Positions 16,712 through 26,972 of a DNA stretch of 64,000 nt are shown one piece after another. The translations under genes were made by a program, and so were the position numbers. Position 1 is the first letter of the stretch; the number at the start of each line of letters is the position of its first letter. The DNA is from Anaerolineales bacterium. GTDB lineage: Bacteria; Chloroflexota; Anaerolineae; Anaerolineales; Villigracilaceae. Under the pieces are notes generated by a model. The model searched no databases. It had not been told where the DNA came from and saw only the letters and a program-made list of their open reading frames with translations. The DNA lies in the NCBI GenBank assembly GCA_015075275.1, contig JABTUU010000002.1:930001-994000 (forward strand), read 5' to 3'.

Positions 16712-18127
16712 TTACGCCATGTGCGGCGGAGATTTGGGCTTTTCTTTTGAACCTAACGCCGTATTCAACGCCTGATCTAGCGAGCGGACTTCGACGATCT
16801 CGATTCCTTTCGGATACCCCTCGCCCTTTCGCAACGCCTTCGGCACGATGGCAGTTTTGAATCCCAACTTTTGCGCCTCGCGCAACCGCGCTTGCATCTG
16901 GCTGGGCATCCGCAACTCGCCCGCGAGACCGATCTCGCCGATCAGCACCGCGTCCGCTTTGACCGAGACATCTTTCCACGAAGACGCGATTGCCGCGGCG
17001 ATGGCGAGGTCGGCGGCGGGTTCGTCTATTTGCAGACCGCCCACCACGTTGACGAAAACATCCTGCTCTGAAAGTTTTAGCCCCACGCGGCGAGTTAACA
17101 CAGCAGAGATCAACAACAAACGATTGAAGTCCACGCCGTTCGCGGTTCTGCGCGCGTTGCCGAATTGAGTCGGGGAGGTGAGACCCTGAATTTCAACGAG
17201 AATGGGACGAGTCCCTTCCATCGTCACTGCAATGGCAGACCCCGCCGCGTTGACCATTCTCTCCGCAAGAAACGCCTCCGATGGATTCGTCACTTCGACC
17301 AGTCCGCCTTCGCGCATTTCGAACACGCCCACTTCGGAGGTCGCGCCGAAACGATTCTTCACCGAACGCAACAGGCGATATGCCTGAAAGCGATCCCCTT
17401 CAAGATATAAAACTGTATCAACGATGTGTTCCAACACGCGCGGACCGGCGATGGTCCCTTCTTTGGTCACATGCCCGATGACGAAGACCGAGATTCCGCT
17501 AGTCTTTGCCAGCTCGCGCAGTTGCGATGAAGACTCGCGGACTTGACTGACCGAGCCAGCGGATGAGTCCATGCTGGAGAGATACACTGTTTGGATCGAA
17601 TCCACGATGAGTAATTCAGGTTTCACTTCGCTGATGTGATTCAAAATGATTTCGAGATTAGTCTCGGTGACTAGTAATAAATTTTTCGGCAGTTCCTTTT
17701 TGCCATTGTTCAACCGCGTCGCGCGCATCTTGATCTGTCGTTCCGACTCTTCGCCTGAAACATACAGCACGCGCTTTTGATCCGCCATCTCCATCGCCAT
17801 CTGCAACATTAACGTGGACTTGCCGATGCCCGGGTCGCCGCCGACTAAAACAATGGAGCCCGGCACGATCCCGCCGCCCAGCACACGCGCAAATTCTTCG
17901 ATGGGGACGCGGATGCGGTCTTCGTCTCCAGCAGAGATATCGTCGATAGAACGCGGGGCAGACCGACCCGTCAACCCGCGAACCGCTGTGGATTTCGTCG
18001 CAGGCTCATCGTGGATGACTTCCTCCACCATGCTATTGAAGGATCCGCACTGCGGGCATTTGCCCATGTACGACGCGGCGACGCGCCCACATTCCTGACA
18101 GACATATCGTGTTTGTGTTTTCGTCAT
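16712..18127 (-). CDS. radA: DNA repair protein RadA
   Basis: 471 residues, full length. The N-terminal C4 zinc finger (CQECG then CPQCG, about 9-30) is followed by a RecA-like ATPase with Walker A GGDPGIGKST (about 95-104) and the RadA-specific KNRFG motif (about 255). The C-terminal Lon-protease-like domain follows. RadA is a hexameric helicase that promotes branch migration in recombination. A TG-extended TATACT element (minus strand, 18161-18166) lies upstream of the start, beside a perfect palindrome. Confidence 0.96.
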   Translation of the reverse strand: MTKTQTRYVCQECGRVAASYMGKCPQCGSFNSMVEEVIHDEPATKSTAVRGLTGRSAPRSIDDISAGDEDRIRVPIEEFARVLGGGIVPGSIVLVGGDPGIGKSTLMLQMAMEMADQKRVLYVSGEESERQIKMRATRLNNGKKELPKNLLLVTETNLEIILNHISEVKPELLIVDSIQTVYLSSMDSSAGSVSQVRESSSQLRELAKTSGISVFVIGHVTKEGTIAGPRVLEHIVDTVLYLEGDRFQAYRLLRSVKNRFGATSEVGVFEMREGGLVEVTNPSEAFLAERMVNAAGSAIAVTMEGTRPILVEIQGLTSPTQFGNARRTANGVDFNRLLLISAVLTRRVGLKLSEQDVFVNVVGGLQIDEPAADLAIAAAIASSWKDVSVKADAVLIGEIGLAGELRMPSQMQARLREAQKLGFKTAIVPKALRKGEGYPKGIEIVEVRSLDQALNTALGSKEKPKSPPHMA

Positions 18128-18160
18128 ACGAATCGTCCCCTCTCCCTAAGGGTGAAGTCG

Positions 18161-18208
18161 AGTATAACAGAATTTCTGTTCTAATTGCGTTGGGAAGTTT
18201 GCTATACT
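18161..18208. promoter_or_regulatory. Divergent radA/ZIP promoters with a 15-bp palindrome
   Basis: On the minus strand TGT-TATACT faces radA (18161-18166). On the plus strand TGC-TATACT (18203-18208) faces the ZIP gene. Between them AACAGAA-T-TTCTGTT (18166-18180) is a perfect inverted repeat touching the radA -10, a plausible operator. The regulator is unknown. Confidence 0.45.
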
Positions 18209-18253
18209 TGTTTTGTCGTGTTGTTCTGTGCGTATCTGTAATAGGAGAAATGT

Positions 18254-19069
18254 ATGATCGAATGGTTCGTTCAACTTAGCCCTGTTTGGCAAGCGTTGAT
18301 CGCTACGGGGTTCACTTGGCTTGTCACCGCGCTGGGTGCAGCGACGGTCTTCTTTTTCAAGCGAGTTAACCGCAAATTGTTGGATGGGATGTTGGGGTTC
18401 GCGGCGGGCGTGATGATCGCGGCTAGTTTTTGGTCGTTGCTTGCGCCCGCTATTGCGATGACGCGTGAGATGAACGTCGCTCCGGTCTGGTTGCCGGCGG
18501 CGGTTGGATTTTTATTGGGCGGCGCGTTTATCCGCTTGATTGACCTCTTTCTGCCGCATTTGCACCTCGGTTTTCCGTTGAGCGAAGCGGAAGGGCTTCC
18601 GACGGAATGGCGGCGGAGCATTTTGCTTGTGCTGGCGATCACGTTGCATAATATTCCCGAAGGCTTGGCGATCGGAGTCGCTTTCGGCGCAGTAGCAGCG
18701 GGAATGTCGTCTGCAACTCTGGCTGGGGCGGCAGCACTTGCGATCGGGATCGCGATTCAAAATTTTCCCGAAGGCATGGCAGTTTCCGTTCCGCTACGAT
18801 CGGAGGGTATGTCGCGTTTGAAGAGTTTTTGGTTTGGGCAGTCTTCGGCGTTGGTCGAGCCGATTGCGGGAGCGTTGGGCGCAGCGGCAGTGTTGTTGAT
18901 TCGTCCTATTTTGCCGTATGCGTTGGCGTTTGCGGCGGGTGCGATGATCTTCGTAGTGGTCGAAGAATTGATTCCCGAATCGCAATTGGCAAAGAACGCC
19001 GATTTTGCCACCTCGGGCGCGATGCTCGGATTTGCGTTGATGATGATTCTAGACGTAGGTTTTGGATAA
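18254..19069 (+). CDS. ZIP-family divalent metal transporter
   Basis: 271 residues with about eight membrane helices. The metal-site motifs of ZIP proteins are intact: [14 protein letters not shown] (helix 4, about 133) and [14 protein letters not shown] (helix 5, about 170). It is a GufA/ZupT-like member that moves Zn2+ or related ions into the cytoplasm. TAGGAGAAA precedes the start. Its end overlaps the end of the convergent dihydrouridine synthase gene by 21 bp. Confidence 0.92.
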   Translation: MIEWFVQLSPVWQALIATGFTWLVTALGAATVFFFKRVNRKLLDGMLGFAAGVMIAASFWSLLAPAIAMTREMNVAPVWLPAAVGFLLGGAFIRLIDLFLPHLHLGFPLSEAEGLPTEWRRSILLVLAITLHNIPEGLAIGVAFGAVAAGMSSATLAGAAALAIGIAIQNFPEGMAVSVPLRSEGMSRLKSFWFGQSSALVEPIAGALGAAAVLLIRPILPYALAFAAGAMIFVVVEELIPESQLAKNADFATSGAMLGFALMMILDVGFG

Positions 19070-20041
19070 GGGCGCGCTCTGCGCCATGAGCGCGTAGACT
19101 TGATTTAACAACTCTACAAATTCGCGGGCGGGACGCTCTTTTAGAATCTCTTTACGCGTATCGCGATCGAGCGTTTTCAACAGCAAGTATTGCACAGCGT
19201 ATTTTCGAAAGAGTCGTTGTCCGTCTTCTTCGCCGTAAAACTGGACGCTTTTCTGTAAGTGTTCGCGAACGGTTTCCATCGTCAATTCGTACGGGACTTG
19301 CTCGCGATCATAGCCGGCGAAAATCCACGGGTTAGCGATTGCGCCGCGCCCGATCATCACTGCGTCGCAGTTTGTGTGGGTCTTCATTTTTTGAATATCC
19401 GCTGCGGCGCGCACATCGCCGCTGCCGACGACGGGGATGCGGACCGACGCTTTCACTTCGGCGATCGCGTCCCAGTTTGCAGCGCCGCTGTAACGTTGTT
19501 CTTTGGTGCGTCCATGTACGGCGATTAGCGCGCCGCCTTCTTCTTCCACAATGCGGGCGATAAGTTTATAGTTTTTGTTCCGCTCCCAACCCATGCGGAT
19601 TTTCCCGGTGACCGGGATCTTTAGCGCCTTTGTCAGCGCGCGAAACGTGCGCGCGATCCGCAATGGGCTTGGCATCATGCCTACTCCTGCGCCGCGATCG
19701 GCGATAGACTTGGCGGGACAACCCATGTTGATATCAATAATATCGGGCTTCCACTTTTCCACGATCAACGCGGCTTTGAGAAGCAGGTTTGGGTCTTCGC
19801 CATAAAGTTGAAACGCGATTGGGCGTTCTGCTTCTTCGTAATATAGTCGCTTGGCGGGCTCTTTGGAGCGGCTTAGAATTTTCTCCGCCTTGACGAATTC
19901 GGTGTAGCTCATCGCCGATCCTAATGCGCGGCAAATCGAACGAAAGGGCCAGTCGGAGTAACCGTCCATCGGCGCGAGAATCGCATCTCCGAAGATGGGG
20001 ATGTTGCGGATATAAAAGTTGGGAGCGCGCGTTTCAATCAT
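19049..20041 (-). CDS. dus: tRNA-dihydrouridine synthase
   Basis: 330 residues from the ATG giving MIETRAPNF. An upstream in-frame codon adds seven residues but falls in the promoter. The FMN-binding TIM barrel begins [12 protein letters not shown], and the catalytic cysteine lies in [10 protein letters not shown] (about 101). [12 protein letters not shown] and [11 protein letters not shown] are the phosphate-binding loops. It reduces uridine in tRNA D-loops using NADPH. TATACT lies 11 bp before the ATG, so the leader would be very short. Size and sequence are DusB-like. Confidence 0.92.
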   Translation of the reverse strand: MIETRAPNFYIRNIPIFGDAILAPMDGYSDWPFRSICRALGSAMSYTEFVKAEKILSRSKEPAKRLYYEEAERPIAFQLYGEDPNLLLKAALIVEKWKPDIIDINMGCPAKSIADRGAGVGMMPSPLRIARTFRALTKALKIPVTGKIRMGWERNKNYKLIARIVEEEGGALIAVHGRTKEQRYSGAANWDAIAEVKASVRIPVVGSGDVRAAADIQKMKTHTNCDAVMIGRGAIANPWIFAGYDREQVPYELTMETVREHLQKSVQFYGEEDGQRLFRKYAVQYLLLKTLDRDTRKEILKERPAREFVELLNQVYALMAQSAPLSKTYV

Positions 20042-20103
20042 CAGCGGCGGCAAGTATAACAAAAAGGCTTCGAGTTTCTTTGAATTTCCGAAGGTGGAGC
20101 GGG

Positions 20104-20655
20104 TTACGCTGTTTCTCGCTTTGTCATGTTGAGGAAATGTTTGCGGAACTTCGCCACCTTCGGCGCGACGACCGCCTGACAGTAAGGTTGATTTGGATTC
20201 CTTGCGAAGTAATCGCGGTGATATTCTTCCGCCGCGTAAAATTCGCCCAAGGCTGACACGCGCGTTACAATGGGGCTATTCCATATTTTTTGCGCGTTTA
20301 ATGCCTTGATAAGTTCCTCGGCGATATTTTTCTGCTCATTGTTGTGATAGAAGATTTCGGAACGGTATTGTTCGCCGATGTCGTTGCCTTGTCGGTTCAT
20401 CGTGGTGGGATCGTGGATGGCAAAGAATACGTTCAATAGATCGCGGTATGAGACGATATCCGGGTCAAAGCGTACCTGCACTACTTCCGCGTGTCCCGTC
20501 GTCCCGTCACAGACCTCGCGATATATCGGATTCGCTGTTCGTCCGCCGGTGTAGCCAGACTCTACGCTTACGACGCCCTTAACTTCGACAAACACGGCTT
20601 CGAAACACCAGAAGCATCCTCCAGCCAGCGTGGCGGTTTGAAGATTGACGTTCAT
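20104..20655 (-). CDS. msrA: Peptide methionine-S-sulfoxide reductase MsrA
   Basis: 183 residues from the internal ATG preceded by GGAAAAATTACC. The catalytic motif GGCFWCFEA begins about residue 12, with the nucleophile Cys14. Family motifs GYTGG, GHAEVVQV and the terminal YCQAVVAPKV are present. It repairs oxidised methionine in proteins. It may be co-transcribed with the dihydrouridine synthase gene 62 bp downstream, which also has its own -10-like box. Confidence 0.95.
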   Translation of the reverse strand: MNVNLQTATLAGGCFWCFEAVFVEVKGVVSVESGYTGGRTANPIYREVCDGTTGHAEVVQVRFDPDIVSYRDLLNVFFAIHDPTTMNRQGNDIGEQYRSEIFYHNNEQKNIAEELIKALNAQKIWNSPIVTRVSALGEFYAAEEYHRDYFARNPNQPYCQAVVAPKVAKFRKHFLNMTKRETA

Positions 20656-20742
20656 GGTAATTTTTCCTTTCCAAGTTTTCCTGCACTGAATGGACAACTT
20701 CAAGCCGCAAATTCTTATTAAGAAAAGATTATAAATTTCGAT

Positions 20743-23700
20743 TTACGCGACCAGCTCGCGATACAAACGATCTGTCTCAGGCAGGGGAGCGCTGTTAAGT
20801 TCCGTGCGCAGTTGACGTTTGAGGTCCGAGTAGACGCGCGCCACTCCGGCGCGATCGTTCAACGCCCCATACGCGCGCATAGCAAGACAGTACAGATCTT
20901 CGTTGAACGCGTCAAGCGGAAGCGCGGTTTCGATATATGTGACCGCCTGTTTCGGCGACTGATTCGCAAGATGATGAGACGTCAACTCCTGTAGCGCGTT
21001 GAGATAGGCTTGTGCCAGTCTGCGGCGTTCGGGAAAGACCCATTCGTAATACAGGTTCTGCAAATATTTGCCGCGATACAAAGAGACGGCGTGTTCGTAC
21101 CACTCGGCGCGTTGGCTTTGATTGTTGATCGCGTGGGCTTGCGCAAGCGCGGAATTAAATTCATCCACGTCTATGGTGAAGCGGGCGGAATCGAGCCAAT
21201 ACTCGCCTACTTCTACCAAGATCAAGCGCGGGTTTTCCTTCCCGCTTTTGAGCGCGTTTCGTAAACGAGACAGGGCTGTATGAAAAGCTGTGCGGCTGAC
21301 GCTTTCTTTTTCTCCCCAAATGGCATCGAAGGCTTTATCGGCTGGGGTTTTTTCGCCGCGCAAGGTAACGAAATACGCCAGCAAATCTCGGGCTTTTGCC
21401 GAGACCCAACGCTCTTGCGATACTTCTTCTCCGTTGACAAGCACGCGGAAACTCCCGAAGCATTGCGCCTGAATGGAATGTTGGCTGGCAAGCGAGATCT
21501 GTATCTTCTTTTCGGGCAGATTTTCCAACACACGTTCGAGGAACGGGCTTTTCTCGCCAGCTGCAATTAATGCTTTCGTTACAATATGTGAGCGTGCGCC
21601 CTGGTCCAAAAACAGTTGAAACACACGCGAGGCTTCGATCAAGCGCAGAGCCTTGCGGGCATACTCCAGCCCGCTTTCACGACGTTTGGTTTCGAGGTGA
21701 ATGTATGCTAACCCGAAATACACCATCGCCAGCGGAATGCGGAATTGGCGGCGCTCGCCTACTTCAAGTAATTCCATGAACAGCGCTTCGGCTTTATCGG
21801 TTTGAAGATTCTCCAAAGCCACATCCGCTAAAACGCTACGGCAGACGTATGCTTCGTATGTGTCGGGGTTGCCTGTGTACGACCATAACGCGCCTTCCGC
21901 CAGTTGACGCGCCTCGTCAACCCGCCCTTGATCGCATAAATTGTACGCCAGAAACCCCGTCGCCATTAATTGCTCGAACGACGCCAACCCTAATTGCTGG
22001 CCGATCTCCATACCTTGTCTCAGGCAGGCTTCGGCGCGAGCGGTTTCTCCCAAACGAGTTAACACATTGCCCAACGCCGTATATGCGCTCGGCAATAATT
22101 CTTTCAAATGCAATGTTTGCGCGATCTGTAAACCGCGCTCTGCATGTTGCAAGGCTTTATCTAATTCCCGCCAATATAGAAACGGCGTGACGAGCGAAAT
22201 ATACGCCTGCGCCCCGATGGGAGAAAATTCATCAGGCGCGATCTGCAGCGCTTCCTGACAATACCGCACCGTCGCTTGCGGATCGCCGTGCCACCAACAG
22301 ATTTGACCCAGCGATTGCAGAAAATTTGCGCGCGCCAATGCGCTGATCTCGTCTCCTGCGAGCCGCGCTTCTGCTACCGCTTGCTCGGCGAGTTCGCGTC
22401 CTTTGTTCATGCCGGTTAGAAAGCCGACGCTTTTTGCCAGCGCCATTAATGCCTCGGCGCGCGCAGCGTGATCTAAATTTGCGAACGACAGCGCTTCGGT
22501 AGAAAGCGTCTCTGCCCGGCGGTAATGTCCTTGGGCGCGATTCACTTCCGCCAAATGAGTTAATGCGCGGCACATGCCGTTTGAATCGTTGCGCGTTGAA
22601 AATGCAGAACGCGCGTCTTCATACGCCGCGATCGCCGCGCCTGTTTGACCCAAACGCCAATGCGCATTGCCGTGTTGCAAGAGCAATTCGGGATTAGATT
22701 TCATCACGTCCGCTGGCAACGCGCTCAGGTAACGATGCAACACTTCCACGCGCCCGCGCTCGACATAATCTGCCGCGAAAATGGATACGATACGCGCCGC
22801 CGATTCGAACTCATGCGCGTTCAGATAATGCGACAAGGCGGCTTCCAACTCGCCTTGCGCTTCATAATGCCTGCCTGCGCTTCGTTCCAAACCAGCAACC
22901 GATTCGGCTTCGACGCGCTGCAAGCGGCTGAGAAGAAATTCGCGGAACAAATAGTGATAGCGATACCAACGTTTTTGCGAATCTAGACTCGAAAGAAACA
23001 AGTTTTGTTTTTCTAAATCTTCCAAAATAGATTGCGCATCGTTCACGCCAGCGACTGCGTTGCAAGCCACAGCGTCCATTTGTTGCAGGATGGACACGCG
23101 CAGTAAGAATTCCTGCAAGTCCTCGGGCAGTTTTTTGAACACTTCTTCGGCGAGATAATCGAACACGAATTGCTGTGAGCCGCTCAAGCCTGAGAGCAGG
23201 GCGTTTATATTCTGCGTCTCATCTCCATTCAACGACGAGCGGATGATTTGCAATGCCGCCGCCCAGCCTTCGGTCTTTTCGCTCAATAGATTCAAATCCT
23301 CGATAGAGAGTTCGGGCGCGTCCGCTTGCATCCATTTGGTCACTTCGTCGTCGCGGAAGCGCAGAGACGAGGAGCGCAACTCGGCTAATTGACCTCTGGC
23401 TCTTAATCGCGCCAGCGCCAGCGGGGGATCCACCCGCGTGGAGACGATCATGTGTAAATTTTCGGGTGCGTTCTCAAGCAAAAAATCCACAAGTTGATGG
23501 ACGACGGGACTGGCGACGTAGTGATAATCTTCAAGCACGATCAGCCAGGATGAATCGATTTGTTCGGCGAGTTCGTTGATCAACACGGTCAACACGCGTT
23601 GAGGCGAGATGCTCGCGTCGGCGCTATCCAACAATGATTGGGCAGTCTGACCGATGGCGCGAGTCAACGACTCTGGCGCGCGCTTCATGCTGCGTAATGA

Positions 23701-23979
23701 TTCGATCAGGTAGGTGAGGAAAACTGTCGGATCGGAATCTTGTGCGTCGAGCTGGTACCAGGCAAAGGGCTTGCCCTGAGCAACGTCGAAGGATCGGGTT
23801 GAAGCGTTGATAAAGTCGGCGAGCAGGGTTGTTTTGCCGTATCCCGCCGGGGCGGAGAGCAGAGTCAGCCGCTTGTCTGAGTTTGATTTGAGCCAATCCA
23901 GCAGGCGCGGACGGGGCAAAAAATCGGCGCGAGGGCGCGGGACAAGAAATTTGGTGCGGAGAAGGATGGATGGTTTCAT
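20743..23979 (-). CDS. MalT-like STAND ATPase with TPRs and C-terminal BTAD/SARP regulator module
   Basis: 1078 residues. The N-terminal NTPase has Walker A SAPAGYGKTT (about 42-51) and Walker B WLIVLEDYH (about 142-150). A long region of TPR-like helices follows (about 370-810). The C-terminus has a winged-helix OmpR/SARP DNA-binding domain (from about 830) and a BTAD helical domain to the end. Such proteins couple ligand sensing and ATP binding to transcription activation. The gene is divergent from the peptide ABC operon, about 230 bp away, so that operon is the first candidate target. Inducer unknown. Confidence 0.85.
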   Translation of the reverse strand: MKPSILLRTKFLVPRPRADFLPRPRLLDWLKSNSDKRLTLLSAPAGYGKTTLLADFINASTRSFDVAQGKPFAWYQLDAQDSDPTVFLTYLIESLRSMKRAPESLTRAIGQTAQSLLDSADASISPQRVLTVLINELAEQIDSSWLIVLEDYHYVASPVVHQLVDFLLENAPENLHMIVSTRVDPPLALARLRARGQLAELRSSSLRFRDDEVTKWMQADAPELSIEDLNLLSEKTEGWAAALQIIRSSLNGDETQNINALLSGLSGSQQFVFDYLAEEVFKKLPEDLQEFLLRVSILQQMDAVACNAVAGVNDAQSILEDLEKQNLFLSSLDSQKRWYRYHYLFREFLLSRLQRVEAESVAGLERSAGRHYEAQGELEAALSHYLNAHEFESAARIVSIFAADYVERGRVEVLHRYLSALPADVMKSNPELLLQHGNAHWRLGQTGAAIAAYEDARSAFSTRNDSNGMCRALTHLAEVNRAQGHYRRAETLSTEALSFANLDHAARAEALMALAKSVGFLTGMNKGRELAEQAVAEARLAGDEISALARANFLQSLGQICWWHGDPQATVRYCQEALQIAPDEFSPIGAQAYISLVTPFLYWRELDKALQHAERGLQIAQTLHLKELLPSAYTALGNVLTRLGETARAEACLRQGMEIGQQLGLASFEQLMATGFLAYNLCDQGRVDEARQLAEGALWSYTGNPDTYEAYVCRSVLADVALENLQTDKAEALFMELLEVGERRQFRIPLAMVYFGLAYIHLETKRRESGLEYARKALRLIEASRVFQLFLDQGARSHIVTKALIAAGEKSPFLERVLENLPEKKIQISLASQHSIQAQCFGSFRVLVNGEEVSQERWVSAKARDLLAYFVTLRGEKTPADKAFDAIWGEKESVSRTAFHTALSRLRNALKSGKENPRLILVEVGEYWLDSARFTIDVDEFNSALAQAHAINNQSQRAEWYEHAVSLYRGKYLQNLYYEWVFPERRRLAQAYLNALQELTSHHLANQSPKQAVTYIETALPLDAFNEDLYCLAMRAYGALNDRAGVARVYSDLKRQLRTELNSAPLPETDRLYRELVA

Positions 23980-24120
23980 GTTGCGCTTGTCGTTCCGAGA
24001 AGCGACGAAGAATTTAACTTGGTAAAAGGAGCTGGCGCTGTCGTCATCTGCGATGATAAGGATTCTTGCAGATCTTTCTTATACTTTTTCCAATCGGTGA
24101 AATCTGCGGATTATTTTTGA
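23980..24120. repeat. Degenerate palindromic-repeat remnants between regulator and peptide operon
   Basis: TGTCGTTCCGAGAAGCGACG near 23987 resembles half of the TGTCATTTCGA...GAAATC family seen at 56.9 kb. GTGAAATCTGCGG near 24098 resembles the arm of the element at 36053-36120. Both are partial and judged by eye. Confidence 0.35.
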
Positions 24121-24211
24121 TAATGGCTATTATAAAGCCAGTCTTGCAAACTTTTTGCAAACGCAGCATGATACACTGCCAACGTTATCTAAATGCCAAA
24201 AAGGAGAAGAT

Positions 24212-25870
24212 ATGAAACGCTTTACCCTGTTTGTGTCATTGCTTGTCGTCTTTTCGGTGATCGTGAGTGCGTGTGCGCCTGCCGCCGAAACACCGGCCGC
24301 CAGTGAAGCGCCTGCGACGGATGCTCCGCTGGCAGAGACTCCTGCTCCCCAGGAGCCTGCCGCGCCGTTGGTCTTAAAGATTGCCAACACTGCCAATATT
24401 ACTACATGGGATCCGATCGCCTCGTTCTCGACGGAGGCTTCGTATCTTGCCAATTCGTATGAGCAGTTGGTGCGCATCAACCCGCCCGACTCGGCGGAAA
24501 CCTATACGCCGTTGCTCGCTGAAAGTTGGGAAGTGAGCGCCGATGGTTTGGCGTACACGTTCCATCTTCGTTCTGGGGTCAAGTTTCACGACGGCGAGCC
24601 GATGAACGCCGATGCGGTGAAGAAATCTATTGACGCTGCAACAGAACGCGCGGGCGCGTCGTTCATTTGGGCTCCGCTCGACAATGTGGAAGTGGTGGAT
24701 GACTCGACCGTGAAGTTCAACCTCAAGTGGGCGGCGCCTGTGGACTTGATTGCTTCCTCGCTCTACGGAGCCTGGATCGTCAGCCCCAAGGCGCTCGAAG
24801 CCGGAGCCGCAGACGAAACCTTCTGGGCAGACGGCAAGAGCTACGGCACGGGTCCATACATGGTCGAATCGTACACGCCCGACGCTGAGATCGTCTTCAC
24901 GCAGAACCCTGAGTACTGGGGTGGCTGGGAAGCGGGACAATATGAAAAGGTTGTCGTATCCATCGTTCCTGAGGCGACGACCCGCCAACAAATGCTCGAA
25001 GGCGGCGAAGTGGATATCGCTGCTGCCTTGCCGATGGATAATATCGCTGCGTTTGAATCCGATCCCAATTACACTGTATACAAAGAGCCTTCCTTCTTTA
25101 ACTACGTCGGCTTCTTCAATACTCTTAAAGCGCCGCTGGACAATGTGAAAGTGCGTCAGGCGCTTTCGTACGCGATTCCTTACGATGATATCATCGCCAT
25201 CGGCGCCAAGGGACTTGGCACGCAGAGTTACGGTCCTGTGCCGGCTGGCGTCTTCCCGTGGGATGGCAGCGTCTTCCGTTATTCGTATGATATTGAAAAA
25301 GCCAAGACATTGCTCAAAGAAGCGGGTCACGAAGGCGGCGGATTCAGCGTTCGTTTGACATACGCCGCTGAGAATGCCACCGAGGAAGTCTTTGCTCCGC
25401 TTATCAAAGATTCGTTCGCGCAGATCGGCGTGGATGTGACCATTGAGCCGCTGGCGTTCGGTCAGCAGTGGGAACTCGCCAAGACCGATCCCTCTACTGC
25501 GCAAGATATGTTCCTTCTGCTCTACTGGCCCACCTATTCAGACGCGGGCGCGGATAACATGTGGTCTATGTTCTACGCAGGCGCTGAGCCGCCATACCTC
25601 AACGTGACGAAGTTTAACCTTTCGTATTGGAAGAACGATCAGTACAATGCGTTGATGGACGAGGCTGGCGCGATCACCGCTACCGATTTTGCCGGCTCGA
25701 AAGCCAAATACGTCGAAGCGTTGAACATCCTCGTGGAGGAAGCGCCGGCTGTATTCTTCTTCGATACGATGGCGGTCTTCGTTATGCCTAAGAGCATCGA
25801 GGGTTTCCGCTATAATCTCAACTACCCGTTCGTGCATTACTTCTTCTATCAGTTGAGAGCCGTGCAATAA
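24212..25870 (+). CDS. Peptide/nickel-type ABC transporter substrate-binding lipoprotein (SBP family 5)
   Basis: 552 residues from the ATG preceded by AAGGAGAAGAT. A longer in-frame start lacks this site. The signal peptide ends in VSAC (Cys about 21), followed by an Ala/Pro/Thr linker. The mature domain has family-5 hallmarks: ANITTWDPIASFSTEASYL, the LAESWEVSADGLAYTFHLR block and YGTGPYMVESY. It captures oligopeptides, opines or other polar ligands outside the cell. It heads an operon of two permeases, two ATPases and an amidase. Confidence 0.93.
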   Translation: MKRFTLFVSLLVVFSVIVSACAPAAETPAASEAPATDAPLAETPAPQEPAAPLVLKIANTANITTWDPIASFSTEASYLANSYEQLVRINPPDSAETYTPLLAESWEVSADGLAYTFHLRSGVKFHDGEPMNADAVKKSIDAATERAGASFIWAPLDNVEVVDDSTVKFNLKWAAPVDLIASSLYGAWIVSPKALEAGAADETFWADGKSYGTGPYMVESYTPDAEIVFTQNPEYWGGWEAGQYEKVVVSIVPEATTRQQMLEGGEVDIAAALPMDNIAAFESDPNYTVYKEPSFFNYVGFFNTLKAPLDNVKVRQALSYAIPYDDIIAIGAKGLGTQSYGPVPAGVFPWDGSVFRYSYDIEKAKTLLKEAGHEGGGFSVRLTYAAENATEEVFAPLIKDSFAQIGVDVTIEPLAFGQQWELAKTDPSTAQDMFLLLYWPTYSDAGADNMWSMFYAGAEPPYLNVTKFNLSYWKNDQYNALMDEAGAITATDFAGSKAKYVEALNILVEEAPAVFFFDTMAVFVMPKSIEGFRYNLNYPFVHYFFYQLRAVQ

Positions 25871-25884
25871 TATTGCGCCATTCA

Positions 25885-25932
25885 CCCTCACCCCAACCCC
25901 TCTCCCAGCGGGAGAGGGGCGAGGGGTGAGGG
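25885..25932. repeat. Palindromic GC-rich repeat in the operon junction
   Basis: Nested inverted repeat: CCCTCACCCC and CCCCTCTCCC on the left mirror GGGAGAGGGG and GGGGTGAGGG on the right, around a 3-base centre. It fills the gap between the binding protein and first permease genes and is of the type seen dispersed in many genomes. Confidence 0.7.
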
Positions 25933-25940
25933 CTTTAATC

Positions 25941-26963
25941 ATGCAACGACTCGAATTTATCCTCCGCCGACTGATTACATCTATCTTTGTGTTGCTGGGC
26001 GTCTCGGTCATCACGTTCTTCATCGCGCGCGTAGCGCCGAACGACGCTGCCGCGATGTATATCGGTCCGAAAGCGCGGCAGGCGGATATTGATCGCGTTA
26101 CAAAGCAACTTGGTCTCGATAAACCGCTTCCTGTGCAGTACTTCATTTACATGCAAGAACTTTCGCGCGGCGACCTCGGCACATCCATCGCCACGAAACG
26201 CCCCGTGTTGCAGGAGTTGACAGGGCGCCTGCCTGCTACGCTCGAACTACTGTTATTTGGCATGTCCCTCGCCGCCGTAATCGGCATTCCACTCGGCGTA
26301 TTGAGCGCGCAAGCGCAAGGCAAACTTCCCGATCTCGCTGTGCGCGCGCTTTCCATTGCAGGCGTTTCGATGCCCGCATTTTTTCTTGGGCTCATCCTTC
26401 AGATTATTTTCTTTCGCAACCTCGATCTTCTTCCGCTGGCTGGGCGTGTAAATGCGGATTTGCGATTCACGAACCCGCTGACGAAGATTACCGACTTTAT
26501 CCTGCTCGATTCTTTCCTGACCTCGAACTGGGTCACCCTCAAGGACGCTTTTCTACACCTCATCCTTCCCGCCGTCACTCTCGCCGCCTACCCAGCGGGA
26601 CTCATCGCCCGTATGACTCGCGCCGCCATGCTCGAGACTCTCGAACAGGATTACATCCGCACGGCAAAAGCCTACGGCATTAAACAGCGCGTCATCGTGT
26701 ATTTCTACGCGTTGAAGAACGCCATCAGCCCCACGTTAACCGTGCTTGGTCTCACCTTTGCCTTTGCATTAACTGGCACGTTCTTTGTAGAAATTATTTT
26801 CAATTGGCCTGGGCTGGGGCTCTTCACCGTGCGTTCGCTGTTGAGCCTCGATTATCCCGCCATCATGGGTATGACTCTCTTCGGCGCGACGGGCTACGTG
26901 TTGATTAATCTTATTGTGGATATCCTCCAAGCCTGGGTTGACCCGAGGATAAGTTTGAAGTGA
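25941..26963 (+). CDS. Peptide ABC transporter permease (DppB-type)
   Basis: 340 residues from the ATG just after the repeat; an upstream GTG lies inside the repeat. Six membrane helices with the N-terminal FILRRLITSIFVLLGVSVI helix typical of DppB/OppB. The EAA-type loop is around RTAKAYGIKQRVIVYFYALK (about 240). It pairs with the DppC-type permease that follows. Confidence 0.92.
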   Translation: MQRLEFILRRLITSIFVLLGVSVITFFIARVAPNDAAAMYIGPKARQADIDRVTKQLGLDKPLPVQYFIYMQELSRGDLGTSIATKRPVLQELTGRLPATLELLLFGMSLAAVIGIPLGVLSAQAQGKLPDLAVRALSIAGVSMPAFFLGLILQIIFFRNLDLLPLAGRVNADLRFTNPLTKITDFILLDSFLTSNWVTLKDAFLHLILPAVTLAAYPAGLIARMTRAAMLETLEQDYIRTAKAYGIKQRVIVYFYALKNAISPTLTVLGLTFAFALTGTFFVEIIFNWPGLGLFTVRSLLSLDYPAIMGMTLFGATGYVLINLIVDILQAWVDPRISLK

Positions 26964-26972
26964 GCCAGTGCC

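Noticed and set aside
24374-25504. Long minus-strand open frame inside the peptide-binding protein gene
   Set aside because: It is the antisense of a clear SBP gene, rich in Arg/His/Asp, without domain signs.
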